Source of the DNA: Geopseudomonas aromaticivorans
GTDB taxonomy: Bacteria; Pseudomonadota; Gammaproteobacteria; Pseudomonadales; Pseudomonadaceae
Assembly: GCF_019097855.1 (NCBI RefSeq)
Contig: NZ_JAHRGL010000001.1
Location: 372,001 to 436,000 of the forward strand
Length of the DNA: 64,000 bases
Reading direction: 5' to 3'
The first letter of the stretch is position 1. Each line of letters opens with the position of its first letter. Positions 60,149-64,000 of the stretch are shown in pieces. The position numbers and the translations under genes were made by a program. Below the pieces are notes generated by a model. The model worked only from the letters and a program-made list of their open reading frames with translations. It was not told where the DNA came from and searched no databases.

Positions 60149-61991
60149 GATCAGAAACTGCGAGGCCACATCTACATCGCCCACTGACTTTCCTGACTGG
60201 GTACATCCTCACTCCACCGCTTTCGAGTGGTTCGTTCCCAGGACAGGATTTAAGGTCGCCCCTGCCCAGGCGCCGACAAGCTCGAAGTACGCAAAAATAA
60301 ACTTCAATTATAAATTCTGTAACAACAGCCACGCAACAGATTCAATCTGGAATTTGTTGTCAAAGGATCTAAAATCGTCTGCTATCGCCCTGATCGAAAG
60401 CTCAAGCTCGAAAAGGCCCAACGCTCTGGTTGGCTTTATACGAACTGCTTTCGAAGTCATCGATCACGTACTAGAGCTCCGAATAGCCTCAAGCCGCCCC
60501 CCGAAAATCCTTACTCTGTCCGACATCACCAAGGGCCACATCAAAAGCTTTTTGGAAGCACATGATTTAGTAGCCATGGGCATTCATGTATCGGCGTTGA
60601 ATGCAGAACTTGGCTCAACTGTCAGAAACCGCAACAACATTAGCGATAAAATTGCAAGGATGGACATTCCGTCCATTACCAGAAAAGCCTTGATTCAAAA
60701 GCTGAAAGACCGTGACGCAACTACATCCGAGCGAGAGTTCGATTCCGCATACGAACCTGATGATAACGATCAGGCGCTAAGCATTTCGACAATCCAGAAT
60801 AAATGCACCGACCTTTCGTATCTACACATAACCAAAGAGCACCAAGCATACCAGTTTGAAATCGGCAAACATGAAATCACCGACATACTCAATGCCATAT
60901 CGAAGGGATTCCCCAATAAAAATCAAACCCCTCTGATGCCGACAAACATTGCATTTCACTACATCAGCCACGCCATCAAGTTTCACAGAGACTACGCACC
61001 AAGCCTCCGAAAGTACATACAAGACCTGGACACCTATTACACCGCAAACATCCTTTCTAAATACGCCGAATCCACAGTAAAAGCCAACTCCCATATTTTC
61101 AAGCGGCAGACACTGGAAGCAGTTCCCATGCCTGAAGAGCTAAAACCTCTAAACATTAAAACCTACGGCAAGTGTTCTTTTTCAAGAGGAAAATATGAGT
61201 CACACGCCGATTTACGAGACCATATCTCCACAAGGGAACTGATCGACTTCTACGCCATAACAACTCGAATACTGATACACACTTTCACCGCTTGTCGACT
61301 ACTGAGCACCTCGTTAATAGACAAGGATTGTCTCACCCTCTCAAAGATGGACGGCCTATGGGATATAAAGTTAAAAATCCCAAAGTCTAGCAGCAGCAAT
61401 GAACTGGAGATCATCAAACGCCCGATACCTAAAGTCATTTGGGACTTCATCTACGACTACATTAGCTTCATGGAAGGTCGCCACCCAGGCATGGCCTCAA
61501 TATGGCCCTCGGATACGCATAAAGATGCGGATCGAGATGAGCGTGTCAACCGTAAGCTGCTGGATCAGTATTCGGACTGGATTGCAGTCCCCCTGATTGA
61601 CCAAAAGCGCTGGTATGCGCGCCCCCATCAGTTCAGGCGCTTTTTCGCGGCCTTCTTTTTCTACCTTAGTGAAGGGACAGACATTGAGCCCCTACGCTGG
61701 ATGATGGGCCACATCGAACCCAGCATAACTCTTTACTACGCTGATATTTCGACACAAGCAGACTGGGAGCGTGAAACGCTTGAGTTCCTCACGGAATTCT
61801 TGGAGGGCAATGTGGGCAAAGATATCTTGGTGGATGATGACCTAGAGGAAGACTTGTCCGAATGCTCTCTCCAGGTAAAGTTGGGTGATCGCGCGCTGCT
61901 AGCTGAGCATCTCCGAGAGCTATCCAGCCACCGCCACATCAAATTGAAGATTTTGAACGACCAGAAAATCTATATCTACGCGAGCAAATAA
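60135..61991 (+). CDS. Large tyrosine recombinase (TnpB-like), second gene of island operon
   Basis: A 618-residue site-specific recombinase. The catalytic domain is in the C-terminal third: box I Arg388 (TACRLLSTSLI), a Lys near 417, box II H498-Q-F-R501 (RPHQFRRFFAAFFFY), His526 (RWMMGHIEPS) and Tyr535 (ITLYYAD; Tyr534 adjacent). All canonical residues are present. The first about 330 residues are a long DNA-binding/arm region, far longer than in XerC/D (about 300 in total), similar in size to Tn554 TnpB (about 630). It overlaps the first gene and is followed one base later by the coiled-coil gene. Confidence 0.88.
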   Translation: MKKPKIRNCEATSTSPTDFPDWVHPHSTAFEWFVPRTGFKVAPAQAPTSSKYAKINFNYKFCNNSHATDSIWNLLSKDLKSSAIALIESSSSKRPNALVGFIRTAFEVIDHVLELRIASSRPPKILTLSDITKGHIKSFLEAHDLVAMGIHVSALNAELGSTVRNRNNISDKIARMDIPSITRKALIQKLKDRDATTSEREFDSAYEPDDNDQALSISTIQNKCTDLSYLHITKEHQAYQFEIGKHEITDILNAISKGFPNKNQTPLMPTNIAFHYISHAIKFHRDYAPSLRKYIQDLDTYYTANILSKYAESTVKANSHIFKRQTLEAVPMPEELKPLNIKTYGKCSFSRGKYESHADLRDHISTRELIDFYAITTRILIHTFTACRLLSTSLIDKDCLTLSKMDGLWDIKLKIPKSSSSNELEIIKRPIPKVIWDFIYDYISFMEGRHPGMASIWPSDTHKDADRDERVNRKLLDQYSDWIAVPLIDQKRWYARPHQFRRFFAAFFFYLSEGTDIEPLRWMMGHIEPSITLYYADISTQADWERETLEFLTEFLEGNVGKDILVDDDLEEDLSECSLQVKLGDRALLAEHLRELSSHRHIKLKILNDQKIYIYASK

Positions 61992-61992
61992 A

Positions 61993-62532
61993 ATGAGCCG
62001 ATACTCCAAAGGTGAGACATCCCAAGCAAAGTTGCAAGAAAAGCAGGCGAAGACCCAAAGCTTGTTGACCAAAACCATCCTGATAAAGGATGCAGTCAAA
62101 GACAACCGGAGCATTCCTTCGCTGGACATACATCGAAGCAAACGTGGAGTTTCTTTTAAATCTGTGCTTGCCTGGGTTGATCCCGAACTGGACATTACAT
62201 CTTGTTCATACAACACTTCACGAGAACCCTACAATATTGAATACTCCGATCAACTATCAGCCGCATTAAACTCCTACAATAAACAATCCAAATCACATGC
62301 TGACCCACCGCCAAAGCCGCGCCTAACAAAGCGCTCCCAGAGCGAAGAAATTGCGAACCTCAAAGGCCAGATCGAGAGCCTACAAAACGCATTAGGCGAG
62401 ATCTACCGGGCATACATGCAATTAACAACCCGAGTAGATGAGCAAACGCGACAGGATCTCAGATATCAGCAGGTGCTTAAAAGCCACACCAGAGCACTCA
62501 ACAGAGCTCATCTAACACTGGTGAAGCCATGA
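61993..62532 (+). CDS. Small coiled-coil protein (TnpC/GmtX-like position), third gene of island operon
   Basis: A 179-residue, basic and polar protein. Residues about 115-155 (SEEIANLKGQIESLQNALGE and onward) form a heptad coiled coil; the N-terminal part is Lys/Gln rich. No enzymatic motif. Its place between two tyrosine recombinases matches the small accessory TnpC of Tn554 and the small member of Gamma-Mobile-Trio elements, which assist rather than catalyse recombination. Its stop overlaps the start of the next gene (ATGA), so expression is coupled. Confidence 0.72.
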   Translation: MSRYSKGETSQAKLQEKQAKTQSLLTKTILIKDAVKDNRSIPSLDIHRSKRGVSFKSVLAWVDPELDITSCSYNTSREPYNIEYSDQLSAALNSYNKQSKSHADPPPKPRLTKRSQSEEIANLKGQIESLQNALGEIYRAYMQLTTRVDEQTRQDLRYQQVLKSHTRALNRAHLTLVKP

Positions 62533-63821
62533 TCCATATTGCAAAATCTCCGAATCTTGATTTCCTTTTTAACCATGGCCATTCCGAACCCCCGCCATTA
62601 CCACTATTATTTGACTCTGCGGGGAATTTTTGCTGGGAGTTAAACAGTTACCTGACAAAGTTTGGCGGCGGCGCCAACAGCTACGGCGCGCGACCGTCCT
62701 GTAAAACAGTATTCAGTCACGCTGAAACCATAAATGTATTTCAGAAGTTTCTTGAGCACAAGAAAAAAACCCTTTTAGAAGTAGACGACGAATCTCTGTA
62801 TGACTTTGTCACGTACCTACAGTCCGCCAACCGCGCCAACTCCACCACGATCAAAAGAACTGTAAGACGTGTATTGTCCCTCCTAGAACACACACAATCT
62901 GAAAACTCGTTCCACCCGCTGATGACATGTGACCCGTCGGCTAATAGCTATCAGATAAACGCCATCGAACATCATTACAGGCGAAACAGACAAAGGTCTC
63001 TGCGGCTTTTATCTCACCTCTGCATAGAGGATTTTCAGGATACTCCTGTTGAACCCATCAGCTTCATTCGAAACGTGGAACTGAATGCTTGGCATGAAGC
63101 AATTTTCGAATATAGCCATAATCAGTTCATTATCGACAGATGGTATGTATTCAGCACCCTTTTGGAGTTTACAGGCTCTCGGCTCGAAGAGGTTATTAAC
63201 ATACCTGCAAGCTCAATCATCAAAGCCTATGAAGACAATGACTTAGTTAAAGGCATACCCGTACTAAAAGGAAAGTACAAAGGTTTCTTCCGTGAGGTTT
63301 TGATACCTCGCACGGAGCTACAAGAAATCTACAAATTCATAATAACAACCAGAGAAGCTCACCCCATATGCAAAATTCACGATAAAATACTTATCAACGA
63401 ACGCACAGGCCGACCACTAGCACGAAAAACATTTAATTCTTACTACCGGAAAGTTATTGAATCATCCAAACATGCAGACTTACTCAAAGGGACATCACAT
63501 CACAACTTCCGCCACCGCTACTTCACAATTTTGGTAGCAAGAAACATCAGCAAATTGAGCAAAATATCTAGGACAAACATCCTTGACGTAGCGTTATCTG
63601 CAGCTCAGAAAGACTCTTTCCATGCCTCTAGAGATACTCTGTCGACTTACGTCCACCTCACACAAGACCCTGAGATTCAGAGCATTCTCAAATCGCATGA
63701 GATCGAAGCAAGGAATGCGTCTTCCAAGCTGACCTCAATAGCAGAGATTGCGGGGGCTCTCGGAAAAGATATGCCCCCAGAAGCGGCGCTGGCCGCGATA
63801 ATCAAGATAATAGAGGACTGA
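62529..63821 (+). CDS. Tyrosine recombinase (TnpA/GmtY-like), fourth gene of island operon
   Basis: A 430-residue integrase with a full catalytic set: Arg218 (FTGSRLEEVI), Lys in the beta-hairpin (about 249-251, KGKYKGFF), H325-N-F-R328 (SHHNFRHRYF), His365 (DSFHASRDT) and nucleophile Tyr374 (LSTYVHL). The N-terminal SAM-like core-binding domain is at about 65-130. The C-terminal 50 residues form an Ala-rich helical tail. It is the last gene of the operon visible; 179 bases to the window edge contain no clear gene or terminator. Confidence 0.9.
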   Translation: MIHIAKSPNLDFLFNHGHSEPPPLPLLFDSAGNFCWELNSYLTKFGGGANSYGARPSCKTVFSHAETINVFQKFLEHKKKTLLEVDDESLYDFVTYLQSANRANSTTIKRTVRRVLSLLEHTQSENSFHPLMTCDPSANSYQINAIEHHYRRNRQRSLRLLSHLCIEDFQDTPVEPISFIRNVELNAWHEAIFEYSHNQFIIDRWYVFSTLLEFTGSRLEEVINIPASSIIKAYEDNDLVKGIPVLKGKYKGFFREVLIPRTELQEIYKFIITTREAHPICKIHDKILINERTGRPLARKTFNSYYRKVIESSKHADLLKGTSHHNFRHRYFTILVARNISKLSKISRTNILDVALSAAQKDSFHASRDTLSTYVHLTQDPEIQSILKSHEIEARNASSKLTSIAEIAGALGKDMPPEAALAAIIKIIED

Positions 63822-64000
63822 CAAAGGGTATGTCACTGATAGTATGCCAAGTCGCTGATCGCCTTCAGCCTGTAACGATTCTAGCCTGCCGCAACAGATA
63901 GATCAGTCAAGTCGCTTCACGCTTCAGGATGGTTCGATATTGTTTCTGCATAAATCAACAGCCTGACTACTCCCAGATAATCGCTCCGAATGGGAGAAAA

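Larger units (their letters stand above)
58237..64000. mobile_element. Integrative genomic island inserted in recA, left end, partial
   Basis: From about 58237 to the right edge the DNA is visibly richer in A and T than the Pseudomonas core, with different codon use (many AAA, ATA, AAT codons). It contains end repeats and a four-gene recombinase operon on the plus strand reading away from the recA fragment. Boundaries: the left end is set by loss of RecA homology at codon 168; the right end is beyond the window. No cargo gene is visible before the edge. The organisation resembles Tn554 and Gamma-Mobile-Trio elements, both tyrosine-recombinase driven with several proteins. Confidence 0.88.

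Noticed and set aside
63969-63996. Terminator after the last recombinase gene (CTCCCA/TGGGAG)
   Set aside because: Only a 6-bp stem with a 15-nt loop, 150 bases past the gene and at the window edge; too weak to call.
58237-64000. Prophage or conjugative element (ICE)
   Set aside because: No phage structural, replication, relaxase or type IV secretion genes are visible in this part. It cannot be excluded for the portion beyond the window.

Overview
The window is high-GC chromosomal DNA of a Pseudomonas in the broad P. aeruginosa / P. stutzeri / P. mendocina group. This is judged from near-identity, by memory, of AspS, ProS, RelA, GacS, LdhA, MprF, RimO and RecA to Pseudomonas proteins, and from gene order (aspS to rimO follows the P. 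aeruginosa PA0963-PA0916 region; dgkA-erdR-DTW-recX-recA follows PA3603-PA3617). No database search was possible, so the species is not assigned.

Layout. 1-4.2 kb: yebC, aspS, a membrane-anchored cold-shock protein, slyX and a HIT hydrolase. 4.3-6.4 kb: a QseBC/PmrAB-like two-component pair. 6.6-10.9 kb: a leftward five-gene cluster (thermostable-hemolysin family protein, acyl-activating enzyme, haem-oxygenase-like diiron oxidase, short-chain reductase, TPR protein) that looks like a small fatty-acyl or lipid pathway. 11-12.4 kb: an OprD-type porin. 12.5-19 kb: proS, a lipoprotein, a thioredoxin-like lipoprotein, YihY, ArsC-like, WrbA and DUF2069. 19-26 kb: hda, perM, DUF2066, purM-purN, DUF3108, DUF2058 and mazG, with a REP-like block and a 199-bp MITE-like element. 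26-37 kb: relA, rlmD, cysM, gacS, ldhA, two small genes and dinB. 37.4 kb: initiator tRNA-fMet with its own strong promoter and terminator. 37.6-41.6 kb: mprF and acvB/virJ, synthesis and hydrolysis of aminoacyl-phosphatidylglycerol. 41.6-49.3 kb: cytochrome b561, rimO, a ZIP-like transporter, a small flavin reductase, an orphan trpB, trmO, and the divergent fpr/finR redox pair. 49.3-57.7 kb: dgkA, erdR, a DTW tRNA-modifying enzyme, a secreted QSregVF protein, phosphoketolase, a beta-CASP nuclease-like protein, a LOG-family protein and recX.

The most unusual part is 57.7-64 kb. recA is cut: only its 3' 183 codons (57685-58236, minus strand) are present, in perfect frame, and at about codon 168 (just after loop L1) the sequence switches to AT-richer DNA of clearly different codon use. 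That DNA begins with interlocked inverted repeats and then encodes four translationally coupled genes on the plus strand: a degenerate tyrosine-recombinase-like protein (586 aa), a large tyrosine recombinase (618 aa), a small coiled-coil protein (179 aa) and a complete tyrosine recombinase (430 aa). This is one end of an integrative genomic island whose target is recA. The large/small/second recombinase arrangement recalls Tn554 TnpB/TnpC/TnpA and the Gamma-Mobile-Trio islands, but with an extra fourth member. The other end, the recA 5' part and the cargo lie beyond the window. A related case known from Vibrio cholerae carries a replacement recA, so the same should be looked for here.
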